Below, in pieces: positions 24,076 through 32,702 of a stretch of 64,000 nucleotides of DNA. This stretch comes from Sphingomonas jinjuensis (GTDB lineage Bacteria; Pseudomonadota; Alphaproteobacteria; Sphingomonadales; Sphingomonadaceae): NCBI RefSeq assembly GCF_014197105.1, contig NZ_JACIEV010000009.1, positions 124,001 to 188,000 of the forward strand, read 5' to 3'. The translations under genes and the position numbers were made by a program. How positions within the stretch are numbered: position 1 is the first letter of the stretch; every line of letters starts with the position of its first letter. A model generated the notes under the pieces. That model searched no databases, was not told where the DNA came from, and saw nothing but the letters and a program-made list of their open reading frames with translations.

Positions 24076-25372
24076 GCGCCTGAAGCTTCGCCAGCGTTCC
24101 CGTAGGCAGCAGCAGCCACGCCGTGCCGCGCGCCGCCATGCCGCCCGCCGTCGTCTCAGCGACGCGACCCGCACCCCAGAAGGTGTCGACGCGGTTGGCG
24201 CCGCGGATCGCGCCGCCGGTATCCTGCGCCACCCACAGCCCACTCGCATCCTGGCGGTCCATCGACAGGAAGATGGGGGCGCCCAGCGGCACGAACTTCG
24301 GATCGGCGGCGACGCTGACGCCGCCCGACACGACATAGCCCATCGCGCCCACGGGCGGCGTATTAAGCTCGCGGAAGAACACGAAGCTCTTGTTCTCGTT
24401 CATGATCGCGCGCCCCGCCTCGGGGTTCGCATGCAGCCAGGCGACGATGCCCTGCATCGACGTCTGCCCGGGCTGAAGCAGCCCGCGATCCTTCATCAGC
24501 TTGCCGATACCGGTATAGTCGCGCCCGTTCTGCGTGTCATAGCCGACGCGCATGATCGACCCGTCGGGCAGCCGCAGTCGCCCCGACCCCTGAATCTGCA
24601 GGAAGAACACCGCCGCCTCGTCGGCGCCCCAGGCGAGCACCGGGGTTCGATCGGCGATCGTGCCGGCGACGATCTGCGCGCGGTCGTAATAGGGGATCAG
24701 GTTGCTGCCATCGACGCGGCCGCGGATCTTCTTGCCCCTCAGATCGGCGGTGAATTGGCCCAGATCGACGTCGATCAGGTCGTTCGGCCGCGCGTAGATC
24801 GGCACTTCGTACCCGGAGCGCCGCTCGCGCGAGGCGAGGATCTCGGGCTCGTAATAACCGGTCGCGAACGCCTTGCCGTCGCCGACCTGGACCGCCTCGA
24901 AATAGCTGGCGAGGAACGCCCGCGCCCCGCCGCGCGGCACGCTGGCCGCCGCGACACAGGCCGGCTGCCAGTCGGCACCGGTCGTCAGCCCGGTCGCATC
25001 GACGCGGCGCTGCAACCCGGGGCAGCTCTTCAGGAAGGCGGCGCGCGCCGCTTCGGCCTCCGCCTCGCTGATCGGCAGCGTGTCCAGGCCCGGTCCGGGC
25101 AGCAGCCCGGCCTGCGCAGCATTGGTCGGGGTGATCGGCGCGGCGAAGACGGGCGCTGCCGCCAGCGGAGTTGCACCGACGATTCGACCGTCGAATGCCC
25201 GTCCGCTCGGTACGACCTGCTGCGCCGCGGTCGGCGGCGGCAGCGGCGTCGTCGAACGCGTCGGTCGATAGCTGGTGGCCGGCTGACCGGGCCGCGCCGG
25301 CGGCTCGACCGATCCGACGCACGCCGACAGCGCGACCGACGCCGCGAGCGCCATCCCCCCCCTGAAACGCAT
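24056..25372 (-). CDS. mltA: membrane-bound lytic murein transglycosylase A
   Basis: A 438-aa lytic transglycosylase that cleaves peptidoglycan between MurNAc and GlcNAc to form 1,6-anhydroMurNAc. The lipoprotein signal GGMALAASVALSAC has a lipobox Cys, so it is probably outer-membrane anchored. Family motifs are TGYYEPEI, VFFLQIQGSGRLRLPDG and the 3D-like end QDTGGAIRGANRVDTFWG with the catalytic Asp region. ATG 25372 shares its A with the TGA of the Tim44-domain gene; a GTG one codon earlier is possible. A cell-wall enzyme in this core block is common in sphingomonads. Confidence 0.93.
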   Translation of the reverse strand: MRFRGGMALAASVALSACVGSVEPPARPGQPATSYRPTRSTTPLPPPTAAQQVVPSGRAFDGRIVGATPLAAAPVFAAPITPTNAAQAGLLPGPGLDTLPISEAEAEAARAAFLKSCPGLQRRVDATGLTTGADWQPACVAAASVPRGGARAFLASYFEAVQVGDGKAFATGYYEPEILASRERRSGYEVPIYARPNDLIDVDLGQFTADLRGKKIRGRVDGSNLIPYYDRAQIVAGTIADRTPVLAWGADEAAVFFLQIQGSGRLRLPDGSIMRVGYDTQNGRDYTGIGKLMKDRGLLQPGQTSMQGIVAWLHANPEAGRAIMNENKSFVFFRELNTPPVGAMGYVVSGGVSVAADPKFVPLGAPIFLSMDRQDASGLWVAQDTGGAIRGANRVDTFWGAGRVAETTAGGMAARGTAWLLLPTGTLAKLQARAATQP

Positions 25373-26061
25373 CACGCCTCGTCGGTGTCGGCGAGCTTCC
25401 AGTTCGGATCGCCCGACTTGAGCGTCCGCGCGAAGGTCCAGACGTCGTGGGTCTCGACCGCGTCGGTCAGCGAACCGGCGATGACGTTGCCCTCGGCATC
25501 GCGGGTCACCGCCGCGATATCGGCATCGAAGCGCACCGTGATCCGCGCCTCGCGGCCGTCGAGCCGGGCGTCGGAAATCACCGCACGCTCGATCGACACC
25601 AGTCGGTTGTCGAGCGTTTCTCCGGCCTCGCGCCGCGCCGCGATCGCCTCGGCGAAGGCGGCATGGACGTCGGGCAGCGCAAGCGTCTTCAGCATCTCGT
25701 CGTCGCCGCGCCAGAAGGCCTCGAGCGTCATCCGATAGGCCGCCTTCGCGCCTTCCAGAAAGCGCGGCACGTCGAAGCCCGGCTCACCCGCCACGATCTG
25801 GCGAAGGCCGGCCTCGGCGCCGCTCTCGATATTGCGGCTCTCCGGCACGCGGATGTCAGAAACGACATCGACCGTGCGCGGCGACGGAATCGACGCGGGC
25901 AACTCGTCGGCGCGGCGCGGCAACGGCTGCTGTTCCTGCCCGGTCCGCTTGCCCAGCACGCTATAGAGCCTGAGCGCCAGGAAGGCCGCCACCATCGCGA
26001 GAAGTACTACTACGAACACGTCGCCTCCGATCTTCACCCCGATATAGGCGAACTGCCCCAC
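25372..26061 (-). CDS. Tim44/TimA-domain membrane-associated protein
   Basis: A 229-aa protein with one N-terminal membrane anchor (VFVVVLLAMVAAFLALRLYSVLG), a variable linker and a C-terminal Tim44-like domain (GFDVPRFLEGAKAAYRMTLEAFWRGDDEMLKTLALP to DVWTFARTLKSGDPNWKLADT). Such proteins are alphaproteobacterial relatives of mitochondrial Tim44 and bind the inner membrane. GTG 26061 starts the protein at GQFAYIGVKI; the frame upstream to 26706 is antisense to secB and rejected. It is divergent from secB and coupled to mltA by TGATG. Confidence 0.85.
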   Translation of the reverse strand: MGQFAYIGVKIGGDVFVVVLLAMVAAFLALRLYSVLGKRTGQEQQPLPRRADELPASIPSPRTVDVVSDIRVPESRNIESGAEAGLRQIVAGEPGFDVPRFLEGAKAAYRMTLEAFWRGDDEMLKTLALPDVHAAFAEAIAARREAGETLDNRLVSIERAVISDARLDGREARITVRFDADIAAVTRDAEGNVIAGSLTDAVETHDVWTFARTLKSGDPNWKLADTDEA

Positions 26062-26181
26062 GATTGAAACCGCACGGCCGTTGAATAGCGGTCGTGCCGC
26101 TGCTAGGCGCGACGCCATCATCGACCGAACGCGCCATGTGCCGCTTTCGGTCCCTCCCGCAAGCGTAAGGACATCTCTTCC

Positions 26182-26691
26182 ATGGCCGACCAGGACAATG
26201 GCATGCCGATCGACAATCAGCCGCTCGCGAACGGTGCCGACACCGGTCCGTCGGTCGGCCTGATCTCGCAGTACGTCAAGGATCTCTCGTTCGAGAATCC
26301 CAACGCGCCGGCAATCTATCAGAACCCGAATGCGCCGCAGATCGACGTCCAGTTCAACATCGGCGTCCAGCAGGTCGCCGACGAGGTTCATGAGGTCACG
26401 CTGAAGATCGACGTCAAGGCCGACAGCGCGGGTACCACCGCCTTCATCGTCGACCTGACCTATGCCGGCCTGTTCGGCCTGCGCAACGTGCCGGCCGAGC
26501 ATCTGCAGCCGTTCCTGCTGGGCGAGGCGCCGCGCCTGCTCTTCCCGTTCGCGCGCCGCGTGCTCGCCGACTGCGTCCGCGACGGCGGCTTCCCGCCGCT
26601 GCTGCTCGAGCCGATCGACTTCGGCCAGCTCTACCTGCAGCAGGCCGGCGCTCAGGGCGAGCAGGGCTTCGGCGACGTCGGCCAGGCCTGA
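26182..26691 (+). CDS. secB: protein-export chaperone SecB
   Basis: A 169-aa tetrameric chaperone that keeps preproteins unfolded for SecA. The family core is ISQYVKDLSFENPNAP, VQQVADEVHEVTLKI, FIVDLTYAGLF and LLFPFARRVLADCVRDGGFPPLLLEPIDFGQLY. The N-terminus has a short acidic extension (ADQDNGMPIDNQP) as usual in alphaproteobacteria. ATG 26182 is preceded by a weak purine-rich site. It is divergent from the Tim44-domain gene. Confidence 0.96.
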   Translation: MADQDNGMPIDNQPLANGADTGPSVGLISQYVKDLSFENPNAPAIYQNPNAPQIDVQFNIGVQQVADEVHEVTLKIDVKADSAGTTAFIVDLTYAGLFGLRNVPAEHLQPFLLGEAPRLLFPFARRVLADCVRDGGFPPLLLEPIDFGQLYLQQAGAQGEQGFGDVGQA

Positions 26692-26763
26692 TCGCCACGC
26701 TGCCACGTCCGCCCCGCCGATGCTGAGCAGCTGGCGGAGCGGACGCGGTAGGCGACCCGCGCC

Positions 26764-28335
26764 ATGCAGCTAGGCCGTGCTCTCGGCTCGATCGGCGGAC
26801 TCACCCTCGCCAGCCGTGTTCTCGGCCTGGTCCGCGACGCGCTGTTCGCGCGGTTCGTCGGGGCGGGTTTCGCCTCGGACGCGTTCCTGATCGCGTTCCG
26901 GCTGCCCAACATGTTCCGCGCGCTGTTCGCGGAAGGCGCCTTCTCCGCCGCGTTCATCCCGATGTTCAACCGCAAGGTCGCGGCGAAGGACGGCGGCGGC
27001 CTGCCCGACGGCATCGCCTTTGCCGAGGACTCGCTGTCGGTCCTCCTCCCCATCCTGATCGCGATGATCGCGGTGGTCGAGGTCGCGGCCTGGCCGGTGA
27101 CCTGGCTGCTGACGCTCGGCTACAAGGGCGCGTCCGCCAGCGAGTTCGCCTTCATGGTCGAGCTGTGCCGGCTGACCTTCCCCTATCTGCTGTTCATCAG
27201 CCTCGTCTCGCTGCTCGGCGGCATCCTCAATTCGCTGCACCGCTTCTGGGTCGCGGCGGCGGCGCCGATCCTCCTCAACCTGACGCTGATCGTCGCGCTG
27301 GTCGTCTTCCACGATCACCAGCCGCTGTTCACCGCGCGCAACCAGGCGATCGCGGTCACCGTGTCGGGCGCGCTTCAACTGCTGTGGCTGTGGTATGCCT
27401 GCCGTAAAGCCGGCGTGACGCTGCGGCTGAAGCGGCCACGGCTGACCCCCGACGTGAAGAAGCTGCTGGCGCTGATCTGGCCCGCCGCCGCAGGCGCCGG
27501 CGCGGTGCAGATCAACCTCGTCGTCTCTACCGCGCTCGCTGCGACGCTGCTGCCGAACGGGTCGGTCAGCTACATCTATTTCGCCGACCGGCTGAACCAG
27601 CTGCCGCTCGGCCTGATCGGCATCGGGCTTGGCACCGTCCTCCTCCCCACCATCTCGCGCCAGCTCGGCCGCGGCGAGGAGAAGGAGGCGATGGAGACGC
27701 AGAACCGCGGCATGGAGCTGGCGCTCGCGCTCACGCTGCCTGCGACGGTCGCGCTGATCGTCTGCGGCGTGCCGATCATCGCCGCGCTGTTCCAGCACGG
27801 CCGCTTCGACGCGACCGACAGCGCCTTCACCGCGCAGGCGCTCGCCGCCTTCTCGCTCGGCCTGCCGAGCTACGTGCTCGTGAAGGTGCTGACGCCCGGC
27901 TATTACGCCCGCTCCGACACGAAGACACCGGTCCGCTACGCCACCATCTCGATGGCGGTGAACCTGGGCCTGAACCTCGCGCTGATCGTGCCCCTCGGCC
28001 ATATGGGGCCGCCACTCGCCACCGCGCTCGCCTCGACCGTCAACGTCGCGCTGCTGTACCGTACGCTCAGGAAGCGCGATCAGTTCGTCCCCGATCGCCA
28101 GCTCGCTCGCCGCGCGCCGCGGATGCTCGTCGCCGCACTGGCGATGGGCGGGGTCATGTGGCTGCTGCTCGACCTCTTCGCGCCCTACACCACCGGCTCC
28201 AGCCTCGAACGCTGGGGCGCGATGTTCGTGCTGGTCGCCACCGGCGGCCTCGTCTACGCCGCCGCGGTGTTCGCGACCGGGGCGCTGACCCCCGCCGACA
28301 TCCGCCGCCTCGTCCGTCGTCCCTCGAAAGCCTGA
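26764..28335 (+). CDS. murJ: lipid II flippase MurJ
   Basis: A 523-aa MOP-superfamily protein with about 14 membrane segments that moves lipid II across the inner membrane. The start LASRVLGLVRDALFARFVGAG and the charged central-cavity segments FRLPNMFRALFAEGAFSAAFIPMF and LLGGILNSLHRFW are diagnostic. AAGAGAVQINLVVSTALA and YFADRLNQLPLGLIGIGLGTVLLP are also conserved. The trpS start follows four bases after its stop, so the two are probably cotranscribed. Confidence 0.96.
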   Translation: MQLGRALGSIGGLTLASRVLGLVRDALFARFVGAGFASDAFLIAFRLPNMFRALFAEGAFSAAFIPMFNRKVAAKDGGGLPDGIAFAEDSLSVLLPILIAMIAVVEVAAWPVTWLLTLGYKGASASEFAFMVELCRLTFPYLLFISLVSLLGGILNSLHRFWVAAAAPILLNLTLIVALVVFHDHQPLFTARNQAIAVTVSGALQLLWLWYACRKAGVTLRLKRPRLTPDVKKLLALIWPAAAGAGAVQINLVVSTALAATLLPNGSVSYIYFADRLNQLPLGLIGIGLGTVLLPTISRQLGRGEEKEAMETQNRGMELALALTLPATVALIVCGVPIIAALFQHGRFDATDSAFTAQALAAFSLGLPSYVLVKVLTPGYYARSDTKTPVRYATISMAVNLGLNLALIVPLGHMGPPLATALASTVNVALLYRTLRKRDQFVPDRQLARRAPRMLVAALAMGGVMWLLLDLFAPYTTGSSLERWGAMFVLVATGGLVYAAAVFATGALTPADIRRLVRRPSKA

Positions 28336-28339
28336 TCCC

Positions 28340-29344
28340 ATGCGCATCGTCTCCGGCATCCAGACCACCGGCAATCTTCACCTCGGCAACTATCTGGGTG
28401 CGATCAAGAACTGGGTGGCGATGCAGGACGGCCTGGCCGACGGCGACGAGGCGCTGTTCTTCCTCGCCGACCTCCACTCGCTGACGGTGGCGATCCCTGC
28501 GGCCGAGCGCGCCGCGACGACGATCGAGATGGCCGCCGTCCTGATCGCCTCCGGCATCGATCCCGATCGCTCGATCCTGTTCAACCAGGCGCGCGTGCCC
28601 GCGCATGCCGAACTGAGCTGGATCCTCCAGGGCACCGCCCGAATGGGCTGGCTCAATCGCATGACCCAGTGGAAGGACAAGGCGGGCAAGAACCGCGAGG
28701 GCGCGAGCGTCGGGCTGTTCACCTATCCCGTGCTCCAGGCCGCCGACATCCTTGCCTATCAGGGCACGCACGTCCCCGTCGGCGACGACCAGAAGCAGCA
28801 TCTGGAATTGGCGCGCGACATCGCGACCAAGTTCAACCTCGACTTCGACGTCGACCTGTTCACCCTGCCCGAGCCTTACATCTCGCCCGCTGCGCCGCGG
28901 ATCATGTCCTTGCGCGACGGCACCGCGAAGATGTCGAAGTCCGATCCGTCCGAGATGAGCCGCATCAATCTTGCCGACTCGGACGAGACGATCGCGCAGA
29001 AATTCCGCAAGGCGAAGACCGATCCCGAGCCGCTGCCCGACGACCCCGCGCTGCTCGACGCGCGGCCCGAAGCGAAGAACCTCGTCACCATCTTCGCCGC
29101 GCTCGACGACACCAGCGTGCCGCAGGTGCTGGCCCAGTTCGCCGGCCAGGGCTTCGGCGCGTTCAAGCCGGCGCTCGCCGACCTCGCCATCGCCAAGCTG
29201 TCGCCGATCCGCGAGCGGCTGACCGTGCTGATGGAGGATCGCGACGCCGTGTCGGGCGCGCTCGAAAAGGGCGCGGACAAGGCCCGGGCGCTGGCGGCGC
29301 CGACACTGTTGGCCGCCCAGCGCGCGACGGGGTTGCAGGTCTAA
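28340..29344 (+). CDS. trpS: tryptophan--tRNA ligase
   Basis: A 334-aa class Ic aminoacyl-tRNA synthetase. The nucleotide-binding HIGH-type motif is in TTGNLHLGNYLGAI, the KMSKS loop is intact (AKMSKSDPSE, near residue 195), and WLNRMTQWKDKAG and VGDDQKQHLELARDIATKFN form the Trp and dimer contacts. Length is normal. It lies four bases after murJ and is followed by a paired palindromic repeat before the convergent dnaA. Confidence 0.97.
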   Translation: MRIVSGIQTTGNLHLGNYLGAIKNWVAMQDGLADGDEALFFLADLHSLTVAIPAAERAATTIEMAAVLIASGIDPDRSILFNQARVPAHAELSWILQGTARMGWLNRMTQWKDKAGKNREGASVGLFTYPVLQAADILAYQGTHVPVGDDQKQHLELARDIATKFNLDFDVDLFTLPEPYISPAAPRIMSLRDGTAKMSKSDPSEMSRINLADSDETIAQKFRKAKTDPEPLPDDPALLDARPEAKNLVTIFAALDDTSVPQVLAQFAGQGFGAFKPALADLAIAKLSPIRERLTVLMEDRDAVSGALEKGADKARALAAPTLLAAQRATGLQV

Positions 29345-29352
29345 CGCGGCTC

Positions 29353-29480
29353 CACACCCCTCCCTTCAAGCGAGGGATTGGGGGTGGGTGGCGTCGAGAC
29401 GGTACGGCGGCCCCAATCGGCGCAGGCAACGTAACGCCCGGACCAACCCACCCCCGCCCCCTCCCTTGCAGGGAGGGGAG
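29353..29480 (+). repeat. paired palindromic repeat, type C
   Basis: Two GC-rich blocks in inverted orientation, 29353-29390 (CACACCCCTCCCTTCAAGCG then GGGGGTGGGTGG) and 29443-29480 (CCAACCCACCCCC then CCCTCCCTTGCAGGGAGGGG). Each contains its own small hairpin. They fill the gap between the convergent trpS and dnaA genes and may act as a transcription barrier. Confidence 0.75.
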
Positions 29481-29505
29481 AAGGATCGGCTCGGGTCGAA
29501 AGCCC

Positions 29506-30900
29506 CTAGGCCTCCAGCTCCCGCATCAACGTCCGCACCGCGGTGTCGATGTCGCGATCCTGGTCGCGCAGCTCCTCGATCTTGCGCACCGCATGGATCA
29601 CCGTCGAATGATCGCGCCCGCCGAACTTGCGGCCGATCTCGGGCAGCGAGCGGGTCGTCAGCCGCTTGGCGAGATACATCGCGATCTGCCGCGGCCGCGC
29701 CACCGCGCGCGCACGGCGCGCCGAGATCAGGTCGAGCGGCTTCAGGTCAAAGTGATTGCTCACCAGCTTCTGGATTTCGTCGATCGTCACCCGGCGCTGG
29801 CCGCCGCGCAGCACGTCACCGAGCGTTGCGGTCGCGAAATCGAGATCGATCGCGTCGCCGGTCAGCTGCGCATAGGCGACCACGCGGTTCAGCGCGCCCT
29901 CCAGCTCGCGGATGTTGGTGTGGATCCGCGCCGCCAGCAGGTCGAGCACCTCGCCCGGCACCGACACGCCGTCCATCTCGGCCAGCTTCTTCTCCAGGAT
30001 CGCGCGGCGCAGCGTCAGGTCGGGCGCCTTGATGTCGGCGACGAGGCCGATCGCCATCCGCCCGACGATCCGCGCCTCGACCCCGTCGAGCGCCTGCGGG
30101 CATCGATCGGCGGAGATCACCAGCCGCTTACCCGCGCTCATGATCTCGTTGACGGTGTGGAAGAATTCTTCCTGCGTCGCGTCCTTGCCGGCGATGAACT
30201 GAAGGTCGTCAATCAGCAGCAGGTCGGCGCCGCGCAACCGCTGCTTGAATGCGAAGGTGTCGCGGGCGCGCATCGCCGCGACGAATTCGAACATGAAGCG
30301 CTCGGCCGACATGCACAGCACGCGCGACTCGGGAAACTGCGCCAGCCACGCATGGCCGATCGCGTGCATCAGATGGGTCTTGCCCTGGCCTGTGCCCGAA
30401 TGGAGGAATAGCGGCGAGAAGCGCGGGCTTCCCGGCTCGGCGAGCGCCTTGGCGGCGTTGAACGCGACCCGGTTCGACGCGTCGACGACGAATCGCTCGA
30501 AGGTGAAGCGCGGGTCGAGCGCGGGCCGCTCGGCGGCCGCCGCCACAGGAGCCGTCGCCACCGGCACCGCCACGGCGGCTACCGGCGCCTCGGCCGCCAG
30601 GACGGTCGGCTGCGGGCCGGGCGCACGCGTCTCGATCGTGACGCTGCGCACCTGCGGCAGGATCGCCCGGAATTCGAGCACCAGCCGGTCGGCATAATGG
30701 TTGCGGACCCAGTTGGTCATGAAGGCCGACGGCAGCGCCAGGCGCACCGTATCGGCCTCGTCACCCGCCACCAGCTCCATCGGCTTCAGCCATTGGTCGA
30801 ACAAGCGGGTGCCGGCCGATTCGCGCAGATTGGCGCGCACCCGGGCCCACGCCCGTTCCTGCTCGCTGCCACCTGCCGTCACTGCCTGCCATCCCGCCAC
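29506..30900 (-). CDS. dnaA: chromosomal replication initiator protein DnaA
   Basis: A 464-aa initiator ATPase. N-terminal domain I begins after AWARVRANLRES; a Pro/Ala/Val-rich linker is followed by the AAA+ domain with Walker A GTGQGKTH, Walker B LLIDDLQF and sensor ISADRCPQALDG. The C-terminal DNA-binding domain holds ARPRQIAMYLAKRL and the DnaA signature GGRDHSTVIHAVRKI. The frame is open to 30999, but GTG 30900 has GGGAGAG six bases upstream and is preferred over ATG 30930, which has none. It is transcribed away from rpsT; CcrM-type GANTC sites cluster upstream. Confidence 0.95.
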   Translation of the reverse strand: MAGWQAVTAGGSEQERAWARVRANLRESAGTRLFDQWLKPMELVAGDEADTVRLALPSAFMTNWVRNHYADRLVLEFRAILPQVRSVTIETRAPGPQPTVLAAEAPVAAVAVPVATAPVAAAAERPALDPRFTFERFVVDASNRVAFNAAKALAEPGSPRFSPLFLHSGTGQGKTHLMHAIGHAWLAQFPESRVLCMSAERFMFEFVAAMRARDTFAFKQRLRGADLLLIDDLQFIAGKDATQEEFFHTVNEIMSAGKRLVISADRCPQALDGVEARIVGRMAIGLVADIKAPDLTLRRAILEKKLAEMDGVSVPGEVLDLLAARIHTNIRELEGALNRVVAYAQLTGDAIDLDFATATLGDVLRGGQRRVTIDEIQKLVSNHFDLKPLDLISARRARAVARPRQIAMYLAKRLTTRSLPEIGRKFGGRDHSTVIHAVRKIEELRDQDRDIDTAVRTLMRELEA

Positions 30901-31065
30901 GCAAATCTCTCCCGTTCCCGGAAGCGACATGGCGTCGCTGCCGGGTGCCCATTGCCAGACAGAATAGTCCCCCCATCCGGCGATCGCCGGTCGGTACATC
31001 CGCCCCGATGTCAGTGACCGGACGGATGAACACCGCCGCGGTAGAAGGGGATTATGAACCCTGAC

Positions 31066-31234
31066 CCGAGTCGATCAAGTCCGCCTCCGGTCACATCCCT
31101 GAAATAAACGGGATTGACTCGGTTCTAGCCGCGGAAACGCGTCGGAAAAAATGATAAGCCATTGATATTACATCATTTTTCCAAGCTGGTTCGACCCGTT
31201 CCGGTGGATCGGCAACGGCGAATCGCGACGAATC
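31066..31234. promoter_or_regulatory. dnaA-rpsT intergenic region: GANTC cluster and AT-rich inverted repeat
   Basis: The 443-base gap 30901-31343 holds no gene. Four GANTC sites (31068, 31116, 31220, 31230) fall within 170 bases, where about 0.5 would be expected at this GC content. CCGAGTCGATC (31066-31076) and GATTGACTCGG (31112-31122) form an inverted pair around two of them. GGAAAAAATGAT (31144-31155) and ATCATTTTTCC (31172-31182) are AT-rich inverted arms. It is probably the dnaA promoter with cell-cycle methylation sites; I saw no clear DnaA-box array. Confidence 0.4.
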
Positions 31235-31277
31235 CTAGGCTTCACTTTTCGTTCCACCCGCCCTGCATGCAGACGTG

Positions 31278-31310
31278 AAAAAGCCCGCCGAACCAATGGT
31301 CCGGCGGGCT
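31278..31310 (-). terminator. rho-independent terminator of rpsT
   Basis: Arms AGCCCGCCG (31282-31290) and CGGCGGGCT (31302-31310), with an inner ACCAATGGT, form a strong hairpin. On the minus strand it is followed by TTTTTC. It lies 33 bases after the rpsT stop. Confidence 0.9.
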
Positions 31311-31343
31311 ATCGATCAGCCGCCCGTCAGGAGCGACGAAGCG

Positions 31344-31607
31344 TCAGGCCAGCGACGACACGCGCTTGGTGAGACGCGAGAACTTCCGGCTGGCGGTGTT
31401 CTTATGCATCACGCCTTTGGCAACGCCACGATCCAGCTCCGGCTGCGCCTGGAGCAGAGCCGCACTCGCCGCTTCCTTGTCGCCCGCCGCCAGTGCCGCC
31501 TCGACCTTCTTCACGAAAGTACGGATACGGCCGACGCGCGCACCGTTGATTTCGGCGCGACGCAGATTGCGACGGATACGCTTCTTGGCTTGCGGCGTGT
31601 TCGCCAT
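31344..31607 (-). CDS. rpsT: 30S ribosomal protein S20
   Basis: An 87-aa, highly basic helical protein of the 30S body. Family features are [19 protein letters not shown] at the N-terminus, [15 protein letters not shown] in the middle and [19 protein letters not shown] near the end. GAGGA six bases upstream of ATG 31607 is a good ribosome-binding site. The gene has its own strong terminator. A TTGACC box about 100 bases upstream could belong to its promoter, but the -10 is weak. Confidence 0.98.
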   Translation of the reverse strand: MANTPQAKKRIRRNLRRAEINGARVGRIRTFVKKVEAALAAGDKEAASAALLQAQPELDRGVAKGVMHKNTASRKFSRLTKRVSSLA

Positions 31608-31718
31608 TGCTGGTCCTCAAATCCGATGAATAATGAAAAAGAGGCGCCGGGAAGCCCCGACGCTCTCTCGAAGGGGCGCGCTTAGCGACCTCCCGCCCTT
31701 TGGTCAACCGAAATGGCG

Positions 31719-32534
31719 TCAACCGCGCTGGCAACGCGGGCACCAGAAGGTGGAGCGGCCATTCTCCACCCGCCGCTTCACGACGCCCCCGCAATGGCAG
31801 GGCTCACCCTCGCGGCCATAGACCAGGAACTGCTTTGAGAAGTAGCCGAGCTCGCCGTCGGGTCGCGCATAGTCGCGCAAGCTCGATCCCCCCGCCTCGA
31901 TCGCCGCCAGCAGCACCTCGCGCACCGCATCGGCCAGCCGGTCGAGCCGCGCCCTCGCGATCTGCCCGGCGGCACGCGACGGCGCGATCCGCGCCAGGTG
32001 AAGCGCCTCGCACACATAGATGTTGCCGAGACCCGCGACGATTCGCTGGTCGAGCAGCATCGCCTTGATGGGCGCTGACCGCCCCTCCAGCGCGCCCGCC
32101 AGATAGGCGCCGGTAAAATTCGGTCCCAGCGGCTCGGGCCCCATCGCCGCGAACGGGGGATAGGCGTCGAGGTCGGCGGTCGGTACCAGATCGAGAAAGC
32201 CGAACCGCCGAGGGTCGTTAAGCACGACGCTGCGCCCGCCCGCCGTCTCGATCAGCAGATGATCGTGCGCCAGCGGCTCGCTGGGATCGACCCGCCACCG
32301 GCCCGACATGCCGAGGTGAAAGATCATCGTGTCGCCGCGATCGGTGTCGACCAGCCCGTATTTGGCCCGCCGCCCCAGCCCCGACACGCGCGCGCCCGTC
32401 ATCCGCTGGCGCAGGTCGATCGGGATCGCCTTGCGCAGATCGGCGCGGCGCGGCTCGACCGTCACCAGCCGCTCGCCGTCAAGCACCGGCGCCAGGCCGC
32501 GGACGGTGGTTTCCACCTCGGGTAATTCAGGCAT
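31719..32534 (-). CDS. mutM: formamidopyrimidine-DNA glycosylase
   Basis: A 271-aa base-excision repair enzyme that removes 8-oxoguanine and cuts the abasic site. The mature N-terminus PELPEVETTVRGL supplies the Pro nucleophile and Glu. MIFHLGMSGRW, the helix-two-turn-helix region QRIVAGLGNIYVCEALHLARI and the C-terminal zinc finger CHCGG...FWCPRCQRG are all present. Length is normal. It is divergent from ubiE across a palindromic repeat, the usual alphaproteobacterial order. Confidence 0.97.
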   Translation of the reverse strand: MPELPEVETTVRGLAPVLDGERLVTVEPRRADLRKAIPIDLRQRMTGARVSGLGRRAKYGLVDTDRGDTMIFHLGMSGRWRVDPSEPLAHDHLLIETAGGRSVVLNDPRRFGFLDLVPTADLDAYPPFAAMGPEPLGPNFTGAYLAGALEGRSAPIKAMLLDQRIVAGLGNIYVCEALHLARIAPSRAAGQIARARLDRLADAVREVLLAAIEAGGSSLRDYARPDGELGYFSKQFLVYGREGEPCHCGGVVKRRVENGRSTFWCPRCQRG

Positions 32535-32598
32535 GATTTGCAGCTAGGTTGCGTTTGCCCCTGCCACAAGGCGCGGCTAGAGGATCGGCAACCAACCC

Positions 32599-32695
32599 CC
32601 GTTCGTGTCGAGCGAAGTCGAGACACACTGGCCGGTACCGCCGGACGGTAACGGGGTGCTCGAACAGGTCCCTCGACTTCGCTCGGGACGAACGG
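32599..32695 (+). repeat. palindromic intergenic repeat, type B
   Basis: Arms 32599-32622 and 32672-32695 are inverted copies (22 of 24 bases pair), centred on the GAGCGAAGTCGAG motif. It fills the mutM-ubiE gap and ends eight bases before the ubiE start, so it may influence the leader of ubiE mRNA. Confidence 0.85.
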
Positions 32696-32702
32696 ATGTG
32701 AT

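Noticed and set aside
30901..31343. Chromosomal replication origin next to dnaA
   Set aside because: There is an AT-rich inverted repeat and GANTC sites, but I could not find an array of DnaA boxes, and alphaproteobacterial origins often lie elsewhere. Described as regulatory only.
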